The notes beneath the pieces are model-generated. The model was given only the letters and a program-made list of their open reading frames with translations, was not told where the DNA came from and did not search any database. This document shows, piece by piece, positions 41,676-49,053 of a DNA stretch of 64,000 bases. The translations under genes were made by a program, and so were the position numbers. Source of the DNA: a virus. The stretch is taken from positions 1 to 64,000 of the IMG/VR virus record IMGVR_UViG_3300034104_003402. One strand, given 5' to 3'. The stretch's first letter is position 1. Each line of letters begins with the position of its first letter.

Positions 41676-42610
41676 TATTTGCCTCGTTGCTTTGGATACG
41701 GCTTCGGAGGATTACGCTCCTCAAACTCTCGCCGTAGTTTCTTGGTTTCTGCTTTAGTTCTGCCCAACACAAACGCATACTTATGTTTGCTAGGCATTTC
41801 CACTTTGATTGATGTCTTCTGCTTTTCCTTGGAATGCTCTCGCAACCGCTGCTCAATCTCATCAGGGATATTTTCCCAAAGTATCTTTTGGTCGTTGTTC
41901 CAATCCTTTTCCCAAGAAATGCCCAACTCTTTCGCATACTTCTTGTATGCACTACGCACACGAAAGAATCTGTCGCTCACTACTTTGCCGGTATACGGAT
42001 TGATATACCTAGTTGTGGTTCCTGAATCTTGACCAAGGTAATAGAAGTTACAAGCCTGATAGATGGTTCCCAACTCTTTCGCAGTCGGGTCAGAGTAAGC
42101 AGTAAACAACCGATACTGCGTATTCTTAACCATCCAATTAATACTCCACATCAGAAAAGAACTAGCCAAACACTTTGGACTCCATGATACGCAAGCACCA
42201 CGGCTAACCAATCGTTCAATCTCTTTGGTATTTTCGCCAAGCAGTTTTGAGAAAGCGTTCGGCAAATTCATCAGGATAACTCCCGCCATGATATCTTTGC
42301 CTATCAATCCTTGATTTGGAGCATGATAATACGCCCCAAACCAATGCGTGGTGTATTGAGAAAGATTGCCAAGCCATTCGTGACGCTTGATGAATTCTGT
42401 GGCTTCCCGCTTCTCGGCTTCCGTTGTAAGCGGTTTGAAAATGAAATCGGAAACACGCAGTTCGGCTGCTTGTTCTTTAGACAGGTCGGCTTCCGCCAAA
42501 TCTTGTTGAAGATTGTTTAAGCGTATATCATACTGCCAACAATGTTCTTTGTCGTAAGACTTGGTTCGCTCAATAATGTCTACCGATTCACTTTTGCTTT
42601 TCGAGTTCAC
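41675..42610 (-). CDS. Mom-like/GNAT-fold protein, possible DNA modifier
   Basis: A 311-residue protein. FIKRHEWLGNLSQYTTHWFG, IMAGVILMNLPNAFSKLLGE, LVSRGACVSWSPKCLASSFL and FTAYSDPTAKELGTIYQACN are close in pattern to the GNAT-like Mom family, which puts a carbamoylmethyl group on adenine in phage Mu DNA. The YSDxxxxxxGTIYQAxNFxYxG block is the most diagnostic part. The last 50 residues are basic (KAETKKLRREFEERN). In this phage it lies beside two DNA methyltransferases. Identification as a base modifier is inference; it could be another GNAT protein. Confidence 0.6.
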   Translation of the reverse strand: MNSKSKSESVDIIERTKSYDKEHCWQYDIRLNNLQQDLAEADLSKEQAAELRVSDFIFKPLTTEAEKREATEFIKRHEWLGNLSQYTTHWFGAYYHAPNQGLIGKDIMAGVILMNLPNAFSKLLGENTKEIERLVSRGACVSWSPKCLASSFLMWSINWMVKNTQYRLFTAYSDPTAKELGTIYQACNFYYLGQDSGTTTRYINPYTGKVVSDRFFRVRSAYKKYAKELGISWEKDWNNDQKILWENIPDEIEQRLREHSKEKQKTSIKVEMPSKHKYAFVLGRTKAETKKLRREFEERNPPKPYPKQRGK

Positions 42611-43094
42611 GCTTCACCTTTTTCCAATACTTTTCCGTGGCTTTAATCTTGTAACCTTTAGGCCCACCATTGTGAATACGGGCTAAGGTTTCCCAAGATG
42701 CGCCTTCAGGAGCATACCTGTTGAGATAAGCCACAACAACACGCTCCGCATAATTTCGATTAAAGCAGTTCTCATACTTACCTCCGATAGTTTTGTCATA
42801 GTCTACCGCATCTTGCCAGTAGTCCCGCCAAACCTGATAACTACCGATAGCATTGCCGTAGTCTCCCACAGCCTTATCGTTTCCTTGACTTTCTACTTGG
42901 CGTATTGCATCAAGGAACTTACGAGTTTCTTGTGGTGTCTTTCCACGGAGAGGAAATGTAATAGGTTTGTAGAGGTCTTGTGGGGTCGTCTTGCTTGATT
43001 GTGGTTTTGCAGCAGCCATTGCCGTTGGTGTGAACAACATCAGAAGGCTTAACATCAGCAATGAACAGGGGAGCAGATTGGGCTTTCTTGTCAT
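42588..43094 (-). CDS. Secreted lysozyme/transglycosylase-like protein
   Basis: A 168-residue protein with a signal peptide (MTRKPNLLPCSLLMLSLLML, then FTPTAMA-AA). The mature part has LDAIRQVESQGNDKAVGDYG followed by NAIGSYQVWRDYW, the ExxxxxxxxxxxxGxYQ core of SLT/lysozyme-like domains with Glu as the catalytic acid. WETLARIHNGGPKGY ends the fold. It would cut peptidoglycan for lysis. Export by a signal peptide suggests a SAR-like or Sec-exported endolysin. The first 176 bases overlap the 3' end of the DUF1599 gene in another frame. Translation begins at 43094 or four codons upstream. Confidence 0.75.
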   Translation of the reverse strand: MTRKPNLLPCSLLMLSLLMLFTPTAMAAAKPQSSKTTPQDLYKPITFPLRGKTPQETRKFLDAIRQVESQGNDKAVGDYGNAIGSYQVWRDYWQDAVDYDKTIGGKYENCFNRNYAERVVVAYLNRYAPEGASWETLARIHNGGPKGYKIKATEKYWKKVKRELEKQK

Positions 43095-43458
43095 GTAGAT
43101 AAGCATACATCAAAACCGAGTAGTTTACAATATCAATTATGGTATCTTCGAAAGATTCATTTTCAACAGCCAATTTTCCAGATTCAACAAAAGATGAAAG
43201 GCGACTCATCTTATCGGTCATGCGAACCAAGAATCCTTGTTCTGTGCTGCAAATACCCATTGCTTCTACTCGGGTGAAATTTGCAAAAGGCTCCAATCCA
43301 TCGTTGCCAGCGTAATCAGCATTCTTTTTACGCATCAGGCTGCGACCCTTATCACAAATCATTTCATGCATATTTAAAAGTTCATCGCGTGTCATTTTAA
43401 GAAACTCCGGTAGAGCCGAATCCACCTTTTCGGCTAGTCTTGGGTTGAACTCGCTCAT
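42919..43458 (-). CDS. DUF1599 (nucleotide-modification-associated domain 1) protein
   Basis: A 179-residue protein. LNMHEMICDKGRSLMRKKNA with DYAGNDGLEPFANF, EAMGICSTEQGFLVRMTDKM and SFEDTIIDIVNYSVLMYAYL match DUF1599, a helical family found in phages and related in layout to MazG-type nucleotide pyrophosphohydrolases. It may handle non-standard or excess nucleotides. The conserved domain covers residues 20-125. The remaining 50 residues have no similarity to it and are translated from the same DNA that encodes the signal peptide of the lysozyme gene in another frame. It also overlaps dut by 62 bases. Confidence 0.75.
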   Translation of the reverse strand: MSEFNPRLAEKVDSALPEFLKMTRDELLNMHEMICDKGRSLMRKKNADYAGNDGLEPFANFTRVEAMGICSTEQGFLVRMTDKMSRLSSFVESGKLAVENESFEDTIIDIVNYSVLMYAYLHDKKAQSAPLFIADVKPSDVVHTNGNGCCKTTIKQDDPTRPLQTYYISSPWKDTTRNS

Positions 43459-43933
43459 CGGTGGGGTGTAGCGAGTATTTCAAAACAGGAATCATTTCCC
43501 CCTGACAAATTCGGTCGCCATGAGTAACACGAACTGGCGTGTTTGACAAATTCATAACCGCTACCATAAGTTGATCGGTGTAATCCGAATCAATTATTCC
43601 TTCTGAATTGGCAAGCACAATGCCGCCTTTAATTGCCAATCCGCTTCGGGCGTGTAAACGAACCGAGTATCCTTCAGGAATATCAAACACGATTCCTGTG
43701 GGAATAAGAACTCTAACTCCATCAGGAGGAATCATCAAGAACGGCGGAGAGTCTGAACGCTCAAACGCCGCAAGTAGTTTGTGGGGTGTGTTGTTTTTAT
43801 CGTAAGCATCGACAATCCGTGTTTTGCTACCAAAATATGCTTTGATATCAAAACAGGCAGATTGTTCGGTTGCGAATACGGGATCGAAAGAATCAATCCA
43901 TAACTTATTATACTTTAGGGTCAAGTCACTCAT
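43397..43933 (-). CDS. dut: dUTPase
   Basis: Hydrolyses dUTP to dUMP, keeping uracil out of DNA and feeding ThyX. The 178-residue protein carries all five dUTPase motifs: ACFDIKAYF (I), RSGLAIKGGI (II), GIIDSDYTD (III, with the catalytic Asp), GDRICQGEMIP (IV) and RKGGFGSTG (V, nucleotide-closing tail). It has about 30 extra residues between motifs I and II (VDAYDKNNTPHKLLAAFERS). It overlaps the DUF1599 gene by 62 bases and has an AATAAATA late-like box in its leader. Confidence 0.94.
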   Translation of the reverse strand: MSDLTLKYNKLWIDSFDPVFATEQSACFDIKAYFGSKTRIVDAYDKNNTPHKLLAAFERSDSPPFLMIPPDGVRVLIPTGIVFDIPEGYSVRLHARSGLAIKGGIVLANSEGIIDSDYTDQLMVAVMNLSNTPVRVTHGDRICQGEMIPVLKYSLHPTDERVQPKTSRKGGFGSTGVS

Positions 43934-43957
43934 GGCATGATATAAAAAGGTTGTAGT

Positions 43958-43965
43958 TATTTATT
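43958..43965 (-). promoter_or_regulatory. Late promoter candidate (AATAAATA)
   Basis: CAATAAATAACTAC on the minus strand, 24 bases before the dut start. It resembles the NATAAATA form of T4-like late promoters; it also overlaps the 3' end of regA. Confidence 0.45.
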
Positions 43966-43966
43966 G

Positions 43967-44407
43967 TTATTCTTCTGCATCAGGATCGTAAGTTTCGTAA
44001 CTTGATGAAGATTTTTTTCTTCCAATGTTATACTTTGGAACCAATTGCCAATCATTCTTCTGACCGAACGGTAAAATTTTCAAGTAAGAAACTGGAACAA
44101 CTGGTTCTTTGGTTTTACTTGGGTCTTTAATTGTAATCAATTTCCATTCGGCAAGCAAGTTACAAATGGTATTTCTTCTTGCTTTATCTGCATCAGGAAA
44201 ATCTGTGGGCAGACCGTCAAGCATAAACAATTCTTTGAAATGAACGAGATAATACTTGCCCCTCTTGTGCAAAATGTGACAAGACTGAAACAATTTTTTC
44301 TCAGTTTTTGAGGAAATTCCAATTCGGGTAAGGGTTTCCTTAACCTTTAAGAAATTCTCGGGAGCGGGAAGATCAATTTCAATAAACGAATCAATTAGTG
44401 AAGACAT
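43967..44407 (-). CDS. regA: RegA translational repressor
   Basis: A 146-residue RNA-binding protein that represses translation of early mRNAs in T4. LPAPENFLKVKETLTRIGIS, KKLFQSCHILHKRGKYYLVH and FKELFMLDGLP align closely with T4 RegA (PEDFLKVKETLTRMGI and SCHILQKKGLYYIVHFKEM). NDWQLVPKYNIG near the end is also conserved. A C-terminal Ser/Asp/Glu-rich tail of about 20 residues is extra. It follows gp62 as in T4. Its own leader holds a CTAAATAC box and an AAGGAG site that RegA itself may bind. Confidence 0.93.
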   Translation of the reverse strand: MSSLIDSFIEIDLPAPENFLKVKETLTRIGISSKTEKKLFQSCHILHKRGKYYLVHFKELFMLDGLPTDFPDADKARRNTICNLLAEWKLITIKDPSKTKEPVVPVSYLKILPFGQKNDWQLVPKYNIGRKKSSSSYETYDPDAEE

Positions 44408-44438
44408 ATTGTAGACTCCTTATTTGTGCTACAAGGAG

Positions 44439-44446
44439 TATTTAGT
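44439..44446 (-). promoter_or_regulatory. Late promoter candidate (CTAAATAC)
   Basis: ACTAAATACTCC on the minus strand, 31 bases before regA, followed by AAGGAG. Confidence 0.5.
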
Positions 44447-44450
44447 TTTT

Positions 44451-44837
44451 TTATTTCTTGACCCCGCCCGTATTAGTTCGTTTTGCTAGTTCTTCCCGAT
44501 CTTCTTCGGTCATCATGGAAAGATACTCTCTGGCTCTAACCCTGCTCACTTTATAGTAGTCTGCAACAAGTTGTTCTGAAGACTCATCCCACTCCGGCTT
44601 AATCCATTTAGAGAATCGTTTACGCGGTTTTAGTGTGTAATACAAATAATCGTATTGCAATTTACGATCAATATGATGCATACAATTAGTTGTGTTAGCA
44701 GCAATTACGGTGTCTGGAAACTGTGAAAAGGCGCGATTCACAATAAAAGGAACATATGCCTTTTCGGTGTCTGGATCCTGATCTATCAGATTATTGGTTT
44801 TATCGTTTATACTTTTAACAAAATCAAACGGATTCAT
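44451..44837 (-). CDS. 62: Clamp-loader small subunit gp62
   Basis: A 128-residue partner of gp44 that loads the gp45 clamp onto DNA. DPDTEKAYVPFIVNRAFSQF, PDTVIAANTTNCMHHIDRKL and QYDYLYYTLKPRKRFSKWIK are the gp62 core of T4-like phages, and VADYYKVSRVRAREYLSMMT completes it. Its length is about that of the short aquatic versions rather than of T4 gp62 (187). It overlaps the unknown gene upstream by 4 bases. Confidence 0.85.
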   Translation of the reverse strand: MNPFDFVKSINDKTNNLIDQDPDTEKAYVPFIVNRAFSQFPDTVIAANTTNCMHHIDRKLQYDYLYYTLKPRKRFSKWIKPEWDESSEQLVADYYKVSRVRAREYLSMMTEEDREELAKRTNTGGVKK

Positions 44838-45547
44838 TGTATACCTTCAACTAGTCCGACTATATCAGCATCACAATCAATTTTAATAATTAGTCTTATT
44901 GGAATATAAACCCAATCATTTTTCTTGATATCGTAAAAAGACCTAAGCAAAAAAGAATCGTAAGCGTTAATGCCGTGATGGCGGTCAATCAAAGGGGCTT
45001 CCACATGCTCTTTTGTTATTGCTAAAGGTCGATGGCGAATCTTGGTTTTTACTTTTTCCCCATTCAGATCCTCATACACAATATCAAGGTGTGTTGGGTA
45101 TATTTTTGTTAAAACTTTATCTAAAAAGTCCCCAATAATAATATCTGCGGTTCCAGTTAGTTCGAACACGCTGGATATGCTGCTGTTATCATTTTTCTTT
45201 TTGCTTCCAACAACTTTAGAGGAAAAGTAATTTCGTCTGTCTTTGAGAAACAAATCTCTTAAATAATTACACTCATCAAGATATTCGGTGTAATTATATG
45301 TTTCTGTAAGATCAGCCGTAGACTCTATCAGTTTTTCTACCATTTCGTCTGTTATTTTACCTGAAACATTGATAATTTTTTGAAATGGATTCGAAGCACC
45401 ATCATTTTTCAACTCTGTTAAAATTTCATCGTTAGTATCGCCAACAGCCTTCCTGTAGGCCTCAATGAAATCTTCAATCTTATACTTCTTGTTTACTTCG
45501 TGAAGTGCGATTGTTAAATCGTTTAGGCTTTTTATTTTGGGATTCAT
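44834..45547 (-). CDS. Unknown protein inserted between gp44 and gp62
   Basis: A 237-residue protein that I do not recognise. KYKIEDFIEAYRKAVGDTND and LRDLFLKDRRNYFSSKVVGS suggest a mainly helical first half. VFELTGTADIIIGDFLDKVL and HLDIVYEDLNGEKVKTKIRH suggest beta sheet in the second. HHGINAYDSFLLRSFYDIKK is near the end. In T4 gene 62 directly follows 44, so this is an extra gene in the clamp-loader operon, translated between the two subunits (4-base overlap with gp62). A role with the clamp loader is suggested by position only. GATAAATA precedes it. Confidence 0.6.
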   Translation of the reverse strand: MNPKIKSLNDLTIALHEVNKKYKIEDFIEAYRKAVGDTNDEILTELKNDGASNPFQKIINVSGKITDEMVEKLIESTADLTETYNYTEYLDECNYLRDLFLKDRRNYFSSKVVGSKKKNDNSSISSVFELTGTADIIIGDFLDKVLTKIYPTHLDIVYEDLNGEKVKTKIRHRPLAITKEHVEAPLIDRHHGINAYDSFLLRSFYDIKKNDWVYIPIRLIIKIDCDADIVGLVEGIQ

Positions 45548-45553
45548 ATACCC

Positions 45554-46486
45554 TTATTTATCGAAAGAACAATCTGAAGCAAGCATCAAACAGCATGCAA
45601 CCATGTTTAATTCTTGGTCAGCCACAAATGCAGCCTTGTATTGATATTCGCTCAAGATAAGAATTGCTTGCGGTATAGATCCCGAATTCATCTTGTCTTG
45701 AAGTCCGTCATAAATACGCCGGAAAATCATTGCAGGTTCGGTGTCCGAGTGTTCCGCGACCCATTTACGAATATCAGCAAACGACTTGTTCTTCATCGCC
45801 TTCACCAACTGGTCGATATCAACATCCTTGCCAGTAGCAAGAGCACTAGAATTTACTGCTCCTGAAACAGAGTGCCGTTGAATCGTGTTGAGGATTCTGC
45901 GAAAGTCAGGGAAGTAACGAATGATGAGTTCAGCAATTGCTTTCTCTTCATATTCGATGCCTTCTGCTTCCATGATTCGCTTGGCTCGCTCAAGAAATTC
46001 GCCAGCGAGTTGCGGCTTTTCTTTCGCAGGAATCTTGAAGTCAACAACAGTGCAACGAGAGTGTAGCGGCTCAATGATACGAGCCTTGTAGTTGCAAGTC
46101 ATAATGAACCGACAGTTCACAGCAAACTCTTCAATAGCACCACGAAGAGCAGGCTGTGTGGACTGTGGATTCAGATAGTCGGCTTCATCAAGTATGATAA
46201 CTTTCTTGCCACCATTCAAAGAAACGGTTGAAGCGAAGTTTCGAATCTTGGTGCGTAGTGTATCAATGCCGCCCTCCTCGCTCGCATTGATAAACATGTA
46301 GTCCACCCCAAGTTCCGAACACATCGCACGGGCTATGGTTGTTTTACCACAGCCTGCGGTTCCCGACAGTATCATGTTCGGGATTTCGCCTGACTGCACT
46401 ACACCTTCGAAGGTGGACTTAATCGCCTTCGGAAGAACGCAGTCTGCAACCGTTTTTGGTCTATACTTTTCAACCAACGGCAGCAT
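45554..46486 (-). CDS. 44: Clamp-loader large subunit gp44
   Basis: A 310-residue AAA+ ATPase that loads gp45. KYRPKTVADCVLPKAIKSTF leads in. Walker A is GTAGCGKTT, Walker B is VIILDEADYL, and the SRC box is LHSRCTVVDF. The arginine finger and lid domain follow. Length matches T4 gp44 (319). The C-terminal domain includes AEHSDTEPAMIFRRIYDGLQ. It overlaps the end of gp45 by 17 bases, so the two are translationally coupled as in T4. Confidence 0.95.
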   Translation of the reverse strand: MLPLVEKYRPKTVADCVLPKAIKSTFEGVVQSGEIPNMILSGTAGCGKTTIARAMCSELGVDYMFINASEEGGIDTLRTKIRNFASTVSLNGGKKVIILDEADYLNPQSTQPALRGAIEEFAVNCRFIMTCNYKARIIEPLHSRCTVVDFKIPAKEKPQLAGEFLERAKRIMEAEGIEYEEKAIAELIIRYFPDFRRILNTIQRHSVSGAVNSSALATGKDVDIDQLVKAMKNKSFADIRKWVAEHSDTEPAMIFRRIYDGLQDKMNSGSIPQAILILSEYQYKAAFVADQELNMVACCLMLASDCSFDK

Positions 46487-47195
46487 TGGACTTCTTCTTG
46501 CTCTTGGTGAACTTGCTGTCAGTTTCCAAAGAAATCCAATAGGTCAACGCCTGATTCTTGGTTTCAAACTGAGCCACCTTCTTGTCGGACACCTTAACTT
46601 CGTAAGTGCCAGGAATCATCTTTAGATTCTCCGACTTGAACATGAACTCAAAAGAATCATCGCCGTCATACTCACCCACATCAATCGAATAGGTGTGTCC
46701 TGTGCTGTCCTTGCGGTCAAACACATTCAAGGTTAGACGGTCGCCAGAGTTGCGAAGAGCAAGGTCAGGAGCAGCAAGAACTGCTGCCGCTTTCTGCAAC
46801 TCGTTGAAATCCTTGGAATCTAAAGTGAAGTCCACAACAGATTCTGGCATGTTGAAACTCTTGCCGCTCTTGATGATTTGCAGAATCTGCGGATCAAGCA
46901 TCTCAAGATTCGAATAATAGTAGCGAACCTTGGCTCGACTACCTTCCGACTTAATTACCACATGGTTGTTTTCGAATTCGAAGTGCGGCTCCTTGAACAT
47001 GCTTACAGTTGCAAGGAACTTGCTTAAATCCCAAACACCGAACTCTATCGGAAAGTCCTCCTGAACTTCCGCCTCAACCATGATATTCTTGGTTGGGCTG
47101 ATAGTCTTCAAGGTGTTGCCTGGCATCACAATCAGGTTGCTGTTGATAGTGCTGAAATTCTTCAGAACTGCCAGCGTGTCGTGCGAAATCTTCAT
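46470..47195 (-). CDS. 45: Sliding clamp gp45
   Basis: A 241-residue trimeric clamp for gp43 and the late-transcription coactivator. MKISHDTLAVLKNFSTINSN aligns with T4 gp45 (MKLSKDTTALLKNFATINSG). GVWDLSKFLATVSMFKEP, DFTLDSKDFNELQKAAAVLA and SIDVGEYDGDDSFEFMFKSE follow the three-domain layout. A basic Lys/Ser end is present. A sigma70-like promoter with the -10 box in a small palindrome (GTGGTAGTATACCAC) drives it. In T4-like phages gp45 also activates late promoters with gp55/gp33, which fits the late boxes here. Confidence 0.95.
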   Translation of the reverse strand: MKISHDTLAVLKNFSTINSNLIVMPGNTLKTISPTKNIMVEAEVQEDFPIEFGVWDLSKFLATVSMFKEPHFEFENNHVVIKSEGSRAKVRYYYSNLEMLDPQILQIIKSGKSFNMPESVVDFTLDSKDFNELQKAAAVLAAPDLALRNSGDRLTLNVFDRKDSTGHTYSIDVGEYDGDDSFEFMFKSENLKMIPGTYEVKVSDKKVAQFETKNQALTYWISLETDSKFTKSKKKSNAAVG

Positions 47196-47222
47196 AGTGT
47201 AATCTCCTTCAAAGGTTGTGGT

Positions 47223-47250
47223 ATACTACCACGAACTCAGGAGAAGTCAA
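47223..47250 (-). promoter_or_regulatory. Sigma70-like early promoter of the clamp/replisome operon
   Basis: TTGACT (47245-47250), 16 bases, TAGTAT (47223-47228) on the minus strand. A 15-base palindrome overlapping the -10 region (GTGGTAGTATACCAC) could be an operator. Confidence 0.7.
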
Positions 47251-48104
47251 GCACTAGGTGGAAGTAATTCTCCTTGATTGTGTCGTAGCAGCGTCTCTTT
47301 TAAAAACGAGGCTGGCACAGAATAGATCTGCCAGTTTTGGCAGTTTAGCATAACCACTACACCAATGCAAGCCCCGGAATCTGCACGATACAATCCGCCG
47401 CCTGAGGAGCCTGGAGCACCATCAGCATCTGTTTGATAATAATAGGGTAGATGCTCGGATAGTGAACTCCGGCTCCTGTGATTGTTTCCAATGATACCGC
47501 GAGTAATACTCATATAATCCGATGATGGGTTTCCCATGATGTATACAGGCACTCCCATTCGTGGAGTAGCATAATCAAAAACGCATCCTTTAACGAGCGG
47601 TGTCAATGGTTTATCGGTTGCCACTTCTAGAATTGCTAGATCATATTCTGGATCGTTGAATACCAATTTACAAGTTTCTTTGCTTATTGGAGACTCTAAC
47701 TCTCCCGCAAACAGAGTAACTTCTATCTTTTTTGTTCCCCATGTTTTATCTTCACAAGTGTTATCAACAGAAGGCGTTTGAAACATGGGAATAAAATCTA
47801 TTTCCACATAATTATCAGGAAAAATCCATCTTCTAGTTTTAACTTGTTCCTCATCTTCAATCACATGTGCTGCTGTGAGCACATACAACTTGCCGTTCTT
47901 GCGATATGCAATGCCAGAACCAAGAGGCAATCCGTTGTAGTGAACAACAGCGTTCGCTCCAACAACTCTTTCCACAACCTGTTGGTTGTAACCATTGCAA
48001 TCGCAATTTGATTTATTATTTTGGCAGGATACCTGTCCTGCTGTAAGCACGCTTGCGAGCGTTAGTAGCACGCTCGCCATGACCAAACTCCTCGGTCTAC
48101 GCAT
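47247..48104 (-). CDS. Secreted trypsin-like serine protease
   Basis: A 285-residue protein. The N-terminus MRRPRSLVMASVLLTLASVL then TAGQVSC is a signal peptide, perhaps with a lipobox (TAGQVSC). The mature part is a chymotrypsin-fold protease: VLTAAHVIED with the catalytic His, EYDLAILEVA with Asp, and GAPGSSGGGLYRADSGACIG with Ser in the GxSGG motif. Ten or so cysteines suggest disulfides and an extracytoplasmic site. It could process envelope or virion proteins or degrade host defence. ATG at 48104 is preceded by GGAG. TATAAATA 71 bases upstream suggests late expression. Confidence 0.85.
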   Translation of the reverse strand: MRRPRSLVMASVLLTLASVLTAGQVSCQNNKSNCDCNGYNQQVVERVVGANAVVHYNGLPLGSGIAYRKNGKLYVLTAAHVIEDEEQVKTRRWIFPDNYVEIDFIPMFQTPSVDNTCEDKTWGTKKIEVTLFAGELESPISKETCKLVFNDPEYDLAILEVATDKPLTPLVKGCVFDYATPRMGVPVYIMGNPSSDYMSITRGIIGNNHRSRSSLSEHLPYYYQTDADGAPGSSGGGLYRADSGACIGVVVMLNCQNWQIYSVPASFLKETLLRHNQGELLPPSA

Positions 48105-48174
48105 ACGCGGCTCCAATCTGTCCTTGTAAGACGGCTAGTTTTTGGTTAATCTAGCCTTTTGAGAAGGACAGAAT

Positions 48175-48182
48175 TATTTATA
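48175..48182 (-). promoter_or_regulatory. T4-type late promoter (TATAAATA) for the secreted protease
   Basis: TTTATAAATAATTC on the minus strand, exact match to the T4 late core, 71 bases before the ATG at 48104. Confidence 0.6.
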
Positions 48183-48185
48183 AAA

Positions 48186-48806
48186 TTACTGCTTTTGATT
48201 TTTCAAATCGTAGTAGTAACTATCATCATCGCAATCAATAACCCAACGGTCGCTTGTTCCCTCGCATCGGAAAATCTTATCGTCAACCTTGTAGTCAGGC
48301 TTCTCAGGGAATGGCTTGGTTACAAACGACATATGCTTCCAATAGATTCTGTTGTTTGGCTGTAGAGCAAAGCATCCGTTATCCAAACGAATCATATGCA
48401 AGCACTTGTATTGAGTCGGCTCATCGCTGTATGCGTTGTTATACCAATCAAAAGTTGTCATGTAATCCCCCCAATACGCTTTACCGTCTTTCAGGATAAC
48501 CTTACAACGAGAACCACGAAGAGGTTCGTATGTGGTGACAGTTGAATTAATGGAAAAGCAATCCCATAACTGAAGATGGTCTAGTGGTATTTCGGGTGCG
48601 TCTTCACGATGGCAAAGCATGTGAATAGGAACGCGACTGCGAACCAAACCATTATCTGTTAGAACATGAAACAGGATTGCTCGCTCAGGATTAGATTGAG
48701 CACCAAACACCATAACTTTATCAAACTCGCCCTTGTGAGTCTTGTGCTGATACATATGCTCACGACGAAGTAGACAGAAAAAATTTGGTATGTTTAGGTT
48801 TAGCAT
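48186..48806 (-). CDS. Conserved phage protein of unknown function
   Basis: A 206-residue protein. KTHKGEFDKVMVFGAQSNPE, LFHVLTDNGLVRSRVPIHML and PLDHLQLWDCFSINSTVTTY are followed by CKVILKDGKAYWGDYMTTFD and CLHMIRLDNGCFALQPNNRI. This is a recognisable conserved hypothetical of aquatic T4-like phages, with no assigned function that I know of. It lies between the protease and the tRNA array. The first 17 residues may be dispensable (a second Met at 18 fits the family better). Confidence 0.6.
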   Translation of the reverse strand: MLNLNIPNFFCLLRREHMYQHKTHKGEFDKVMVFGAQSNPERAILFHVLTDNGLVRSRVPIHMLCHREDAPEIPLDHLQLWDCFSINSTVTTYEPLRGSRCKVILKDGKAYWGDYMTTFDWYNNAYSDEPTQYKCLHMIRLDNGCFALQPNNRIYWKHMSFVTKPFPEKPDYKVDDKIFRCEGTSDRWVIDCDDDSYYYDLKNQKQ

Positions 48807-48810
48807 GTAA

Positions 48811-48882
48811 AGCCATCTGTGGGATTCGAACCCACGACCTCCAGATTACAAATCAGGTGCACTACCACTGTGCTAAGATGGC
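48811..48882 (-). tRNA. tRNA-Thr (UGU)
   Basis: A 72-base cloverleaf with acceptor GCCATCT/AGATGGC, anticodon loop TTTGTAA and T loop TTCGAAT. Confidence 0.95.
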
Positions 48883-48887
48883 GAAAG

Positions 48888-48960
48888 TAGTCCCTATAGG
48901 ATTCGAACCTACAACTTCTTCCGTGTAAAGGAAGCACTCTAGCCGTTGAGTTAAGGGACT
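48888..48960 (-). tRNA. tRNA-Val (UAC)
   Basis: A 73-base cloverleaf with acceptor AGTCCCT/AGGGACT, anticodon loop TTTACAC and discriminator A. Confidence 0.95.
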
Positions 48961-48965
48961 ATTAG

Positions 48966-49047
48966 TGTCGGTGGAGGGAGTCGAACCCACACGCCTTGCG
49001 GCAAAAGAACCTAAATCTTTCGTGTATGCCAATTTCACCACACCGAC
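48966..49047 (-). tRNA. tRNA-Leu (UAG)
   Basis: Long variable arm as expected for Leu; acceptor GTCGGTG/CACCGAC, anticodon loop TTTAGGT. Confidence 0.95.
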
Positions 49048-49053
49048 TATTTC

